Below are positions 7,648-15,315 of a stretch of DNA of 25,986 nucleotides, one piece after another. The first letter of the stretch is position 1. Each line of letters opens with the position of its first letter. The stretch spans positions 1 to 25,986 of the IMG/VR virus record IMGVR_UViG_3300009428_000062. One strand, given 5' to 3'. Both the position numbers and the translations under genes were made by a program. The stretch comes from a virus. Under the pieces are notes generated by a model. It ran no database searches and was not told where the DNA came from. It saw only the letters and a program-made list of their open reading frames with translations.

Positions 7648-10600
7648 ATGTCATTAAATTGGTGGACTAAAGAAAACTTAGAAAATAAAACTATGCGTGA
7701 AGCTGTAGATAGTAATCCTCAAATACTATCTGATGCTTTAACATTTCTTCAAGGTGAAAGAAGAGGTTTTACAGATGAAGATTTAATGGATATGAATACA
7801 GAAGATGTAATGGATGAAGTTTATGAACACTTACGTCAAGGAGCACAAGGAGCAGCTAATACGATTACGGTAGCTAAAGATTTAAGTCATCTACGCAATG
7901 AATTAGTTCCTAAAGAAGAACGTGAAGCTTTCGCTAGATTATATGAGGGTTTTGGTAACCAAGGTGAAAAAGAAGGATTCTTTGATGCTTTTGGAGATTA
8001 CGCTGCAGGAGTAGCTTTTGACCCTACAACAGTAGCTAGTGTAGCTGTTGGAGCTATGACTGGTGGTGTAGGAACTGCTGCTGTTCAAGCTGCAAAAACT
8101 GGAGGAACAAGACTAGCATTTAAAGAATTAGTTAAAAGTACATTACTTAAAAATAGTTTATTAAATGCAGGTGCTGAAGGAGTACTAGGTGCAGGTGCAG
8201 GTCATCTAGCTGAAAGAGTAGAAGAAGAAACTAAAAAGAATACAGGTCAAGATTACGACTATAACTTAGGTAACGTATTAACTAGAGGTGCATTGTCTGC
8301 AGGACTAGGTGGAGCTATTACTTATGGCACAGGTTCGTTTAAACAAATAGGAGCTAGTCAAACATTCGATGCTCTAGAGGAAGGCATAGCAGCTAAAGGA
8401 GTAAGACTACAATCTGCTGAAGATGCTGCAAAGCTTACCTTAACTAAAGCCAATAAAGATGAAACATTAGATGGTAAAGCTACTCTTGAAGCTATAACAA
8501 GTAAGTTAAAAGCATTAGATAGAAAGCATGTAGGATTAGATGCCAATCGTGTAAAGAGAGGCATGGAAGTAGAACCCAAAAACTTAGAAGCTTTAATATT
8601 AAATCCTACAGTAAATTCTGTAGATGCAGTAGTAGGTGGATTTGATGTTAGTGCTTTAAAGAGAATTGCTGCAGCAGGAGTTGAACTATCTCAAGGGTTA
8701 GGTATAAAACCTTCTAAAACAGTTAAGTATCAATCGGATGGAGTATACGAAATTGTAGACCCTGAGATGACTGTTCGTCTTACTGATACATTAGCTAATG
8801 CATTTGAAAATGATAAGTTAGCTACTGTACCTAGAACTATTGCATTAGATTTAGTTGACAGCATTAAAGATAAATACAAACTTAATAATGCTCAGTTTTC
8901 TGCTTTGTTTGCTGCAGAGTTTTCTGAAGCAGGTAAAAAACTAAATGTAGCTAGTCAGATAGCTAAATCTAGAAGAAAGAAAGAACTAAAAAGATTGTTT
9001 GAATCTACTATGAATCTATCTGAGTATGGAGTAAAAGTACCTTTAACTAAAGAAGAATTAACTGAGTTACAACGATTAAAAGAATTATCTTCAGGTTGGG
9101 ATAAAGCTTGGGGATTTTTACGTTCTGTAGAAGACACTCGTATAGGATTAATGACCTCTCAAATAGCTACAACAACTCGTAATACTATATTTGGTGGAGT
9201 ATACGTAGCTATGGATGCAGGTGAACAAATTGCAGCAAATGTAGCTAGAAAAGCTACTGGCAATTCAAATGGTGGAAGTATATTTAAAGGTTCATTAGAT
9301 GTAATTAATAGACTTACATGGAATAGAACAGAATCAGAAGCTGCTATAGCTATGTTAGAAAAAGAATTTCCTAAAGAGTTAGCTAACTTATTTAATAAGC
9401 GAGGAATAATTGAAAGTGAATCTAGTTCAAGAGATAAAACAAGTAATGTCTTAGTTAACTTTGCTACTAAAATGAATGTGTTAAACTCTTTTAGTGATAT
9501 ACAATTTAAGAGAGCCGTACTGTTAGGTAATTTAAATAGAAGATTAGCTTCAGCTAATAATGCAGAAGAAGTAGGCAGTAGTATTGCAGAAGTAATGAAA
9601 AAAGGTACATGGGATAAAGTAGATAGAAGAGTATTTGATAAGTCTGTAGACGAGGCGTATAATAAATCTTTTCAAACACAATTTGGTTTAAAAGGAGAAT
9701 CTGCAATAAGTAAAGGAACTAAAGTTGCTGTAGATTTAACTAAAAGAAGCGTAATAGGTACTTTAGTATTGCCTTTTCCTAGATTTGTAGCTTCTCAAGC
9801 TAAGTTCATAAATGAATACGTTCCTTTTTCTTTTTTATACAAAGGTATATCTCAAGGCAATGAAGTGTACATAGATAAAAGTACAGGAAAATTAGTTAAG
9901 ACTGCAGTATCAGGGACTACCAAAGAAGAAGATTGGGCTAAATCTTTTATGGGTGCTGTGGGTCTATTTACAGGCTACAACCTTGCTGCGAGTAAAGCTA
10001 AAGATGGATACAGCTTTAATGAAATGGAAGCACAAGATGGTGGAACACTAAACATACAAGCTATGTTAGGACCGTTAGCTTTACACTCTTATGTAGGAGA
10101 TTTAGCATACAGATACCGTCACGGTATGAACTTACCTAAAGGTACAGAAATTAGTAAGCAAGTACAAAAACTTTTAATTGGTACAGATTTACGAGCACAA
10201 GGACCACTAGGTAATTTTGTAGAAGCTGCTTATCGTCAGGATGCAGACTATGTATTTAAAGGTTTATCTGATATATTAGCTTCTGTAACTTACCCTGCTT
10301 CTGTAATTAAAGATGCCTATGGACAAATGGACCCTCGTTCTGCTGCATTGCCTGAAACTAGAGATGCAGAAGTAATGATATTTGATTATTTTGGAGGGTT
10401 AGTAGAATTAGACAGGTCGTCTTTTCAAAGAGCTACACGTTTCTTACCTGATGTACCATTCATTGAAGGCACATCTAGTAAAACAAACAGACAAGAATCC
10501 TTAGATGAAGATAAACAAAATAGGTATGACCCATACAGGTATGACCCATTTACTACTCATCCTTTATATCTTAAAGACCCATTTATATCTAAACAATTAG

Positions 10601-11196
10601 GTGGAGCAGAAAAACAGCCGAAGAAAAGTTTATTACAAGCTGAAATGTCTAGATTGCAAATTAATTCATATGAAGCCTACAGAACATATGGTGTAAAGAA
10701 TACATATTTAGATGTAATGACTCGTATGCATATGTCATCTTATGTACCAAAAAAATACGAACAGATAATACAGTCACCCTTCTACAAGAATATGTCAGAG
10801 ACAGAAAAAAGAGAAGAGTTACTTGATGCTCTTAAAGCTGAAGCTAGTTTTAGTAGAGGAAATGCTAGAAACTATTTTGAAGCTGCAGAAAATAAAGACG
10901 ATGAAGATATACTATTTTATATGAGAGGTGAATACAAAGATAAAATTAAAGGCTTAGATATAAATAGAATAAATAATTTAGCGGAAGAACAAACTGGTGA
11001 AAAATCTAATATAGAAGAACAACTAAAGGAAGCTAGAGTAAATAAAGATGAAGCAGTAGAATTAGCTCTGTTAATGAATGTATTAGAAATTAAAAAACGA
11101 TACGATAAAGGTTCTAGAGGATTTACTAAAGCTATTGTACAAGACTTTGACGGTAAATTTGGTGAAGAGCTATTAGACTTAGGACCAAACCAATAA
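7648..11196 (+). CDS. Giant internal virion / DNA-ejection protein, gp16-like in position (1182 aa)
   Basis: The last and longest late gene in the window. The N-terminus (SLNWWTKENLENKTMREAV) is followed by a helical region. Residues about 112-215 are rich in Ala/Gly/Val with stretches hydrophobic enough to enter a membrane. A further apolar region lies near residues 500-535, and another around 700-735 (LVLPFPRFVAS). The C-terminal third contains a Tyr/Asp/Pro-rich segment (RYDPYRYDPFTTHPLYL) and ends in charged helices. Comparable very large proteins with scattered amphipathic helices form the trans-envelope channel in T7-like phages (gp16). Unlike T7 gp16, no transglycosylase active site is seen here; that domain is in the separate gene at 4078-4929. 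The stop codon lies in the A-run that precedes the convergent hairpin. Confidence 0.75.
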   Translation: MSLNWWTKENLENKTMREAVDSNPQILSDALTFLQGERRGFTDEDLMDMNTEDVMDEVYEHLRQGAQGAANTITVAKDLSHLRNELVPKEEREAFARLYEGFGNQGEKEGFFDAFGDYAAGVAFDPTTVASVAVGAMTGGVGTAAVQAAKTGGTRLAFKELVKSTLLKNSLLNAGAEGVLGAGAGHLAERVEEETKKNTGQDYDYNLGNVLTRGALSAGLGGAITYGTGSFKQIGASQTFDALEEGIAAKGVRLQSAEDAAKLTLTKANKDETLDGKATLEAITSKLKALDRKHVGLDANRVKRGMEVEPKNLEALILNPTVNSVDAVVGGFDVSALKRIAAAGVELSQGLGIKPSKTVKYQSDGVYEIVDPEMTVRLTDTLANAFENDKLATVPRTIALDLVDSIKDKYKLNNAQFSALFAAEFSEAGKKLNVASQIAKSRRKKELKRLFESTMNLSEYGVKVPLTKEELTELQRLKELSSGWDKAWGFLRSVEDTRIGLMTSQIATTTRNTIFGGVYVAMDAGEQIAANVARKATGNSNGGSIFKGSLDVINRLTWNRTESEAAIAMLEKEFPKELANLFNKRGIIESESSSRDKTSNVLVNFATKMNVLNSFSDIQFKRAVLLGNLNRRLASANNAEEVGSSIAEVMKKGTWDKVDRRVFDKSVDEAYNKSFQTQFGLKGESAISKGTKVAVDLTKRSVIGTLVLPFPRFVASQAKFINEYVPFSFLYKGISQGNEVYIDKSTGKLVKTAVSGTTKEEDWAKSFMGAVGLFTGYNLAASKAKDGYSFNEMEAQDGGTLNIQAMLGPLALHSYVGDLAYRYRHGMNLPKGTEISKQVQKLLIGTDLRAQGPLGNFVEAAYRQDADYVFKGLSDILASVTYPASVIKDAYGQMDPRSAALPETRDAEVMIFDYFGGLVELDRSSFQRATRFLPDVPFIEGTSSKTNRQESLDEDKQNRYDPYRYDPFTTHPLYLKDPFISKQLGGAEKQPKKSLLQAEMSRLQINSYEAYRTYGVKNTYLDVMTRMHMSSYVPKKYEQIIQSPFYKNMSETEKREELLDALKAEASFSRGNARNYFEAAENKDDEDILFYMRGEYKDKIKGLDINRINNLAEEQTGEKSNIEEQLKEARVNKDEAVELALLMNVLEIKKRYDKGSRGFTKAIVQDFDGKFGEELLDLGPNQ

Positions 11197-11236
11197 AAAA
11201 AATAGGAGAGAAAGCATTAATTGCTAACTCCCCTAT
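11195..11236 (-). terminator. Intrinsic terminator of the - strand operon at the convergence point
   Basis: A 9-bp stem (ATAGGAGAG at 11202-11210 with CTCCCCTAT at 11228-11236, one A-C mismatch) encloses a symmetric AA/AA internal loop, a second 4-bp stem (AGCA/TGCT) and a TTAAT loop. Read on the - strand it is followed by eight T residues (11202-11195), the classic rho-independent layout, so it should stop transcription of the early/metabolic block. Read on the + strand the hairpin is present but is followed by AAGTTGCC with no T-run, so it would end late transcripts poorly. It starts within the stop codon of the 1182-aa gene. Confidence 0.8.
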
Positions 11237-11260
11237 AAGTTGCCGTAGCCACCACAACTA

Positions 11261-11437
11261 CTATTGCATAGTATCACATATAAGCTTTACTTTGTCAAGT
11301 GATTCATCTAGTGTTTTATATATTTCTGTACTTGATTGATACGTTTCTTCTTCGGTACAACCACTATAATTAATTATGTATCCATTGTCAGCTATGTCTA
11401 TTGTAATACTTTTAACTTCTTTAACTATTGTTTTCAT
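11261..11437 (-). CDS. Small hypothetical protein (58 aa), last gene of the - strand operon
   Basis: The start chosen is the ATG at 11437, which has AGGAGA six nucleotides upstream inside the end of the preceding gene. An upstream in-frame ATG at 11476 has no such site and would overlap more. The product begins MKTIVKEVKSITIDIAD and has a G-Y-I-I-N-Y-S-G step and then an acidic helix. A small beta-beta-alpha-like protein with 'NG.I..Y.G' is a familiar type in marine phages, but no function is known to me. It is followed by the intrinsic terminator. Confidence 0.6.
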   Translation of the reverse strand: MKTIVKEVKSITIDIADNGYIINYSGCTEEETYQSSTEIYKTLDESLDKVKLICDTMQ

Positions 11438-11612
11438 GTGTCTCCTTGCTTCTTCGTTTAGTTTCATTTCTATCAACCCTTTCTAAGTTTCTAAAATATG
11501 CACTGTTAAAACCTCGTAACCACTCTCTGTTCCAGTGAGTGTTTTTTTTATATGGGTTGTTTATTTTTCCATATTTAAAAGCATCATTACCTTCGTTGTA
11601 TTTAGTTGCCAT
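11421..11612 (-). CDS. Small protein with ribosome-modulation-factor-like N-P-Y...W..GF pattern (63 aa)
   Basis: The ATG at 11612 has AGGAAG seven bases upstream; the ATG at 11630 lacks a good site. The product reads A-T-K-Y-N-E-G-N-D-A-F with a downstream NNPY and a W-x-x-E-W-L-R-G-F-N-S-A-Y segment. The spacing G..A...G....NPY......W..GF..A resembles the short Rmf (ribosome modulation factor)-like proteins often found in phages. That similarity is by eye only. If real it could bind rRNA or ribosomes, but this is a guess. It overlaps the next gene by 17 bases. Confidence 0.55.
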   Translation of the reverse strand: MATKYNEGNDAFKYGKINNPYKKNTHWNREWLRGFNSAYFRNLERVDRNETKRRSKETHENNS

Positions 11613-11654
11613 GTTATTGCTTCCTATCATCTAGTTAGAGGGGATGAGTTAAGT

Positions 11655-13580
11655 TTATGCTCCTATATCTACCATTTCACAGCTATCTCCACTACATGCA
11701 AAAGTTTGACTTCCTGATGTGCTATCTACTTTTTCATAGTCCATTAGTCTATTCCAATCTATATTGCCGTCCATTTTAGCTAACATATCATTGTACTCTT
11801 CTTTATCACATTCCTGATATGGTGCTTGTTGATATACATGGTCAGAGTGTGGCAAAAAGGATACACCTGACATGTCATCAAAGTGATTATATACATATGC
11901 ACCTACCTCTACCCACTCATGGTCACGTACTGTAACAGTGCAGCTAGGCTTGTGCTCGCACCAGTGATTTTGATATGCCATCCACATACGTAGTTGTTGA
12001 ACAGCAGTCATGTCGTTGCGTGTAACTGAACCTTCAGGTGACTTCATAGCAAAACTAAAAACTGTAGTAGCGTCAGGTTTCATTACATCAGGTTCATTAG
12101 GTACGCCTTGGTCAATCATAAACTGTGTCAATGGGTCTTTGTTGTCACCTCTCACAGTTCTGATATAGTACTCACTATGTCTAGCGTGAATGCCACTTGC
12201 ACTGTCACATAGTTGTGACACTGTTCCTGATGGCTTGACGCAAGATATAGCCGTGGACTGCGGTATGTTCCATTTCTTAGCGTACTCTTTGTTTGTATTT
12301 ATAGCTTCTTGTTTTAACTCAGGTAGTATAGTACTCAACTTTCCTTCGTGAGATAAAAACTCTTGATTACCATTTGTTAGTTGGTTGTCCATGATACCTG
12401 TAAGAGATACGCCTAAAAGTCTTTCTTCCTCTGTATTATTCTTCCATACTTTACGTAGATAAGGAAAGTGTACAAGAGTAGACTGTGCTGTACCTAGTAT
12501 GGTAGCAAGTCTTACCTTACGCTTTAGGTCTTTCAATGAGTCTGTAGCTCGTATAACTACTTCAGTTAAATTACAAAATTGGTATGGACGTAATATTATT
12601 TCCGAACAGGGATTTGTACCGAACTCATGTTCAGCATTTCTCCTGCCATTCTTAGCTGCTTGTTTCTTAGCTGCTACTCTATTGAAGATACCACGCTCAC
12701 CTGACTTAGATTCAATCAGAGATGTCCACTCACGCATAAATGTCTCTGCATTTGGCTTGTCCGTATATGAAACAGAGTTGTTAGATAACGCCATGTGAGG
12801 TGCAGTATCCCACCATTGACCTGATTTAGCTTGTCTCATACGAATGTCAGACAGATTGCTTAAACTAATCATAGCTGACCTACGTACGCCACCTACAACT
12901 ACAACCTCACCTATCTTACACATCAGGCTGTGACAGTCGTAGCTTGTTAGTTTCTTACTTGCATTGTTGTTAAACAAGTTGATAGTAAACTTAAACAAGT
13001 CAACTAAAGGTGCAGGTCCACTAGCTCTGCCACCAAATGTTTTAAGCCTAGCTCCTGCTGCACGTACTTTGCTGATGTCATACGTGGGTATCTCACCTGC
13101 ATACAACAAAGCAATCAACATACGTAGTGACTTAGCCCAACCTTCCTTGCTGTCTTTAACGACAATAGTAGTGTCGCTTTTGAACAACTCGTCAGGTATC
13201 TCAGGAAGCTTATCAATGTACTGACGCTCAACTGAAAAGCCTACACCTGTACCACAAAGTAAGATGTACATAGCTTCATCGAAACACTTAGGGTCATCTA
13301 CAGGTAGATAGCTACAGTTGTACCCTGCTGTGTTATCTCTTTCCAATGCATCTCCTGCTGTCATTAATGCTCTCATACTAGGCATAACTTCTAGCCCCAG
13401 TATAGCGTCATTAATTTCTATCTTATCTTGTGTAGAGAAGCTAACTTTATCATCCATATAATTTACATAGCGTGATACAGTCTCAGCCCATGTTTCTCTA
13501 CGTCCTTCATCGTCTAGCCATCTAGCGTAACGTGACGTAGCTATAAAGTTTTGGTAGTCTGTTGGTAGCATGTTATTCAT
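11655..13580 (-). CDS. nrdJ: Class II (adenosylcobalamin-dependent) ribonucleoside-triphosphate reductase, monomeric type
   Basis: This enzyme reduces ribonucleotides to deoxyribonucleotides in the cytoplasm using vitamin B12 as radical source. Expected residues of the Lactobacillus leichmannii type are present: Cys89 in NCSYLP (redox pair), Cys325 in NPCSEI (thiyl radical) with Asn323 and Glu327, Cys336 eleven residues later (second redox Cys, same spacing as 408/419 in the model enzyme), and a C-terminal C-x4-C pair (629, 634). A glycine-rich CGTGVGFSVERQ segment lies at 109-120. At 641 residues it is about 100 shorter than the L. leichmannii enzyme, but both ends look native, so it is not a fragment. 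The start has AAGG nine bases upstream and overlaps the 54-aa gene. It supplies dNTPs together with ThyX and makes phage replication dependent on host cobalamin. Confidence 0.93.
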   Translation of the reverse strand: MNNMLPTDYQNFIATSRYARWLDDEGRRETWAETVSRYVNYMDDKVSFSTQDKIEINDAILGLEVMPSMRALMTAGDALERDNTAGYNCSYLPVDDPKCFDEAMYILLCGTGVGFSVERQYIDKLPEIPDELFKSDTTIVVKDSKEGWAKSLRMLIALLYAGEIPTYDISKVRAAGARLKTFGGRASGPAPLVDLFKFTINLFNNNASKKLTSYDCHSLMCKIGEVVVVGGVRRSAMISLSNLSDIRMRQAKSGQWWDTAPHMALSNNSVSYTDKPNAETFMREWTSLIESKSGERGIFNRVAAKKQAAKNGRRNAEHEFGTNPCSEIILRPYQFCNLTEVVIRATDSLKDLKRKVRLATILGTAQSTLVHFPYLRKVWKNNTEEERLLGVSLTGIMDNQLTNGNQEFLSHEGKLSTILPELKQEAINTNKEYAKKWNIPQSTAISCVKPSGTVSQLCDSASGIHARHSEYYIRTVRGDNKDPLTQFMIDQGVPNEPDVMKPDATTVFSFAMKSPEGSVTRNDMTAVQQLRMWMAYQNHWCEHKPSCTVTVRDHEWVEVGAYVYNHFDDMSGVSFLPHSDHVYQQAPYQECDKEEYNDMLAKMDGNIDWNRLMDYEKVDSTSGSQTFACSGDSCEMVDIGA

Positions 13581-13737
13581 CTTGTGTAACCTTTATGTTT
13601 TTAATTTTAATTCCATCAATATCAAATATCATATCTTCTATCTTTTCTTGTATGCATTCACAATATCCTTCCTTATCTACAGGTAATATATTTTCTTCTT
13701 CGTCTACTTCTAATACTGTGAATACTCTAAATCTCAT
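13573..13737 (-). CDS. Small hypothetical protein between MazG-like gene and nrdJ (54 aa)
   Basis: The start overlaps the stop of the MazG-like gene as ATGA, and the stop overlaps the nrdJ start by eight bases, so the frame fills exactly the gap between two sure genes. The product starts MRFRVFTVLEVDEEENILPV, contains a short C-E-C and ends in a Lys/Asp segment. It is acidic, with a predicted beta strand followed by a helix, and has no membrane segment. Small proteins of this type upstream of phage RNR genes look familiar, but I know no function; a role linked to RNR is only guilt by association. Confidence 0.75.
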   Translation of the reverse strand: MRFRVFTVLEVDEEENILPVDKEGYCECIQEKIEDMIFDIDGIKIKNIKVTQDE

Positions 13738-14153
13738 TTAACTAAATCCTCTAAGTTGGGGGGTCTATAATTTGGTCCTTTTATTATCTTTCCATCTTCT
13801 CTATACACTGGTTTGCCGTTGTCATCTAGCTTAGACATATTACTATCGTGTACCCTATTAAATGCCACTTGTATATCTAAACCTAAAGCTACTGCTGCAC
13901 CAGATAGAACATACTGTAAGTCACATAACTCTTTTAACAAATTATTTTTCTGTTGTAAAGAGACATTTTTACCTCTCTCTAAATCAATAAGCATGTTACA
14001 GAACTCTTCCATAACTTCTCCTGATTCTTCCCTAATTAGTTTTAATCGGAACTCTAATAACTTAACAGTCCAAGGTTCATCTATTGGATGGTTAAACTTG
14101 CTGTGAAATTCTAATACAGTATCTTCTCTGTTATGCGTTTTCATCATATTCAT
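13734..14153 (-). CDS. MazG-like / PRA-PH-type nucleotide pyrophosphohydrolase (139 aa)
   Basis: All-alpha NTP pyrophosphohydrolase signature: E42-E43-x-x-E46 in the helix RLKLIREESGEVMEEF, and E75-x-x-D78 in the second helix (KELCDLQYVLSG). These four carboxylates bind Mg2+ in the MazG/HisE fold. The C-terminal part (VHDSNMSKLDDNG, then GPNYRPPNL) matches the tail seen in many phage members. The enzyme would hydrolyse a (d)NTP to the monophosphate and pyrophosphate; its natural substrate in phages is debated (non-canonical dNTPs or (p)ppGpp). The start has AAGG about eight bases upstream and overlaps the DUF3310 gene by 23 bases; Met3/Met4 are alternatives. Co-location with RNR fits nucleotide pool control. 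Confidence 0.87.
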   Translation of the reverse strand: MNMMKTHNREDTVLEFHSKFNHPIDEPWTVKLLEFRLKLIREESGEVMEEFCNMLIDLERGKNVSLQQKNNLLKELCDLQYVLSGAAVALGLDIQVAFNRVHDSNMSKLDDNGKPVYREDGKIIKGPNYRPPNLEDLVK

Positions 14154-14496
14154 TTATCAACCTTTTCAAATAGTATTCACATTTCTTTAAATCTTCAAGT
14201 GCTGTGCCTTTATATGGGTGTCTCCATATATACTTGAAAGCATTTTGCCAACAGTAGTGTGCGTGACTAGAAGGTAGTGTAGCACCATCAGACATGGCTT
14301 TCATAGCTTCTATACACTCTATACCTATAGTATTATAGTGAGGGGGGCTATTAACCATATCTGTCTCATTGTGGTCAAATGTTGTTTCGCCAGTTAATAC
14401 TATAGGATTACACACTTCGCATTCAGCACATTTTAAATCATCATCTAATATGCAACCACATTTAGAACATGTTTCTGTAGCCCATACGTTATTCAT
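14131..14496 (-). CDS. DUF3310-type phage protein with N-terminal zinc-ribbon-like cysteines (121 aa)
   Basis: Residues about 48-118 carry the DUF3310 signature: SPPHY...GIECIEAM, then a C-W-Q-N-A-F-K-Y-I-W-R-H-P-Y-K-G core and an EDLKKCEYYLKRL helix. Phage proteins with this domain are often labelled nucleotide kinase because T7 gp1.7, a dTMP/dGMP kinase, is of this general type; whether this protein is a kinase cannot be seen from the sequence. Residues 10-29 add six Cys (10, 13, 15, 23, 26, 29), an arrangement able to bind zinc that the plain domain does not need. The start has AAGGA six bases upstream. It lies between an unknown gene and the MazG-like gene in the nucleotide-metabolism block. 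Confidence 0.82.
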   Translation of the reverse strand: MNNVWATETCSKCGCILDDDLKCAECEVCNPIVLTGETTFDHNETDMVNSPPHYNTIGIECIEAMKAMSDGATLPSSHAHYCWQNAFKYIWRHPYKGTALEDLKKCEYYLKRLINEYDENA

Positions 14497-14497
14497 G

Positions 14498-14872
14498 TTA
14501 TATCCTTTTAGTAAAGTTAAATTTTATTACGTTGCCATTTTTTTGTATAATGTTAGGTTTATCCTCTACTAAAGTTTCCAACATGTCAAGTTGTTTTAAT
14601 GAACTAGATACATCAGGTTCTCTTATATCTATATCCATGTCGAGTTCATCTCTAGTTTCCCAAACTTTTTGAATAAAATCTTTATCTGTTTCTAATAACT
14701 TAACGCAAGTAGATAACAAAGTAAGCATGTTCATCATCATGTCTTGGGTGTCTGCACTATCTTTGTTTCTTTCAGAGATTACTATGTTACCATCTATATC
14801 TCCCATCCATTTGTTCTTATTGTCTTTATGTAAAGTAAATACGAGTGCGTAATCTTGGTCATTAATATTCAT
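14498..14872 (-). CDS. Hypothetical acidic protein (124 aa)
   Basis: The start overlaps the endonuclease I stop as ATGA and has AAGGA nine bases upstream. The product is acidic, with a beta-like N-terminus (DYALVFTLHKDNKNKWMGDI), a Met-rich helix (MMMNMLTLLSTCVKLL), an Asp-rich middle and a basic C-terminal end (VIKFNFTKRI). There is no membrane segment or enzymatic motif. I do not recognise the family. Its position between endonuclease I and the DUF3310 gene makes it part of the DNA-metabolism operon. Confidence 0.7.
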   Translation of the reverse strand: MNINDQDYALVFTLHKDNKNKWMGDIDGNIVISERNKDSADTQDMMMNMLTLLSTCVKLLETDKDFIQKVWETRDELDMDIDIREPDVSSSLKQLDMLETLVEDKPNIIQKNGNVIKFNFTKRI

Positions 14873-15315
14873 TTTATTAAATCCTTTCTAGGAGTTTTAA
14901 GTGTGATAACCGATAGTTTTATCTCTTTTCCTTTAGATGTCAACCATTTTTGTGGTATGACTCTATGAGAACATAAGAAACCTTTTTGTTCACACCAATC
15001 AGCATAAGTTGTTTTAGAACCTTTGTATAGTCTACCATTTACATTACTAAATACAAATCTAATGTCAAGCTCTGGGTGTTGTTTTTTAACTTCCATATGT
15101 TTATATCTGTCTTCTGCATCAAAAAATCCTTTTGTTTCTATTATGATTCCATTATCCAAAACAAAGTCAGGTGTGTAAGTCCTATATCTAAGGTCTTCCC
15201 ATTCTATTTTCAAGGCTTCATACCTGATTTTCTTTTGGTTTTCTTTTAAAAATAACGCAACATTCATTTCTAAACCGCTGCGATACCTAGACTTGTTGTG
15301 TCTTTTATACACCAT
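14869..15315 (-). CDS. Endonuclease I (T7 gp3-like Holliday-junction resolvase)
   Basis: Clear match in order and spacing to T7 endonuclease I: RSGLE (Glu16, T7 Glu20), Tyr-Glu (Glu33, T7 Glu35), YTPDF (Asp50, T7 Asp55), IIETKG (Glu60 and Lys62, T7 Glu65 and Lys67), QHPELDIRFVFS and LYKGS. All active-site residues of this PD-(D/E)XK-type nuclease are kept. It cuts branched DNA such as four-way junctions, resolving replication and recombination intermediates before packaging; in T7 it also helps degrade host DNA. I chose the ATG at 15315 (148 aa, T7 protein 149 aa), which overlaps the upstream exonuclease by 11 bases; an in-frame ATG at 15363 would add 16 residues with no counterpart. No strong ribosome-binding site is visible, so coupled translation is likely. 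Confidence 0.94.
   Translation of the reverse strand: MVYKRHNKSRYRSGLEMNVALFLKENQKKIRYEALKIEWEDLRYRTYTPDFVLDNGIIIETKGFFDAEDRYKHMEVKKQHPELDIRFVFSNVNGRLYKGSKTTYADWCEQKGFLCSHRVIPQKWLTSKGKEIKLSVITLKTPRKDLIK

Noticed and set aside
11535-11717. + strand frame of 60 aa near the convergence point
   Set aside because: Antisense to the 63-aa gene and the end of nrdJ; a run of Phe/Ile/Val from T-rich antisense gives a false membrane look.
12499-13224. + strand frames inside nrdJ (99 and 86 aa)
   Set aside because: Mirror frames of a fully conserved RNR coding sequence; no coupling, no recognisable protein.
11655-13580. Intein or intron in nrdJ or the DNA polymerase
   Set aside because: RNR and polymerase genes are common hosts of such elements, but all motifs occur at normal spacing and no large insert is present; the polymerase insert is only the zinc-finger segment.
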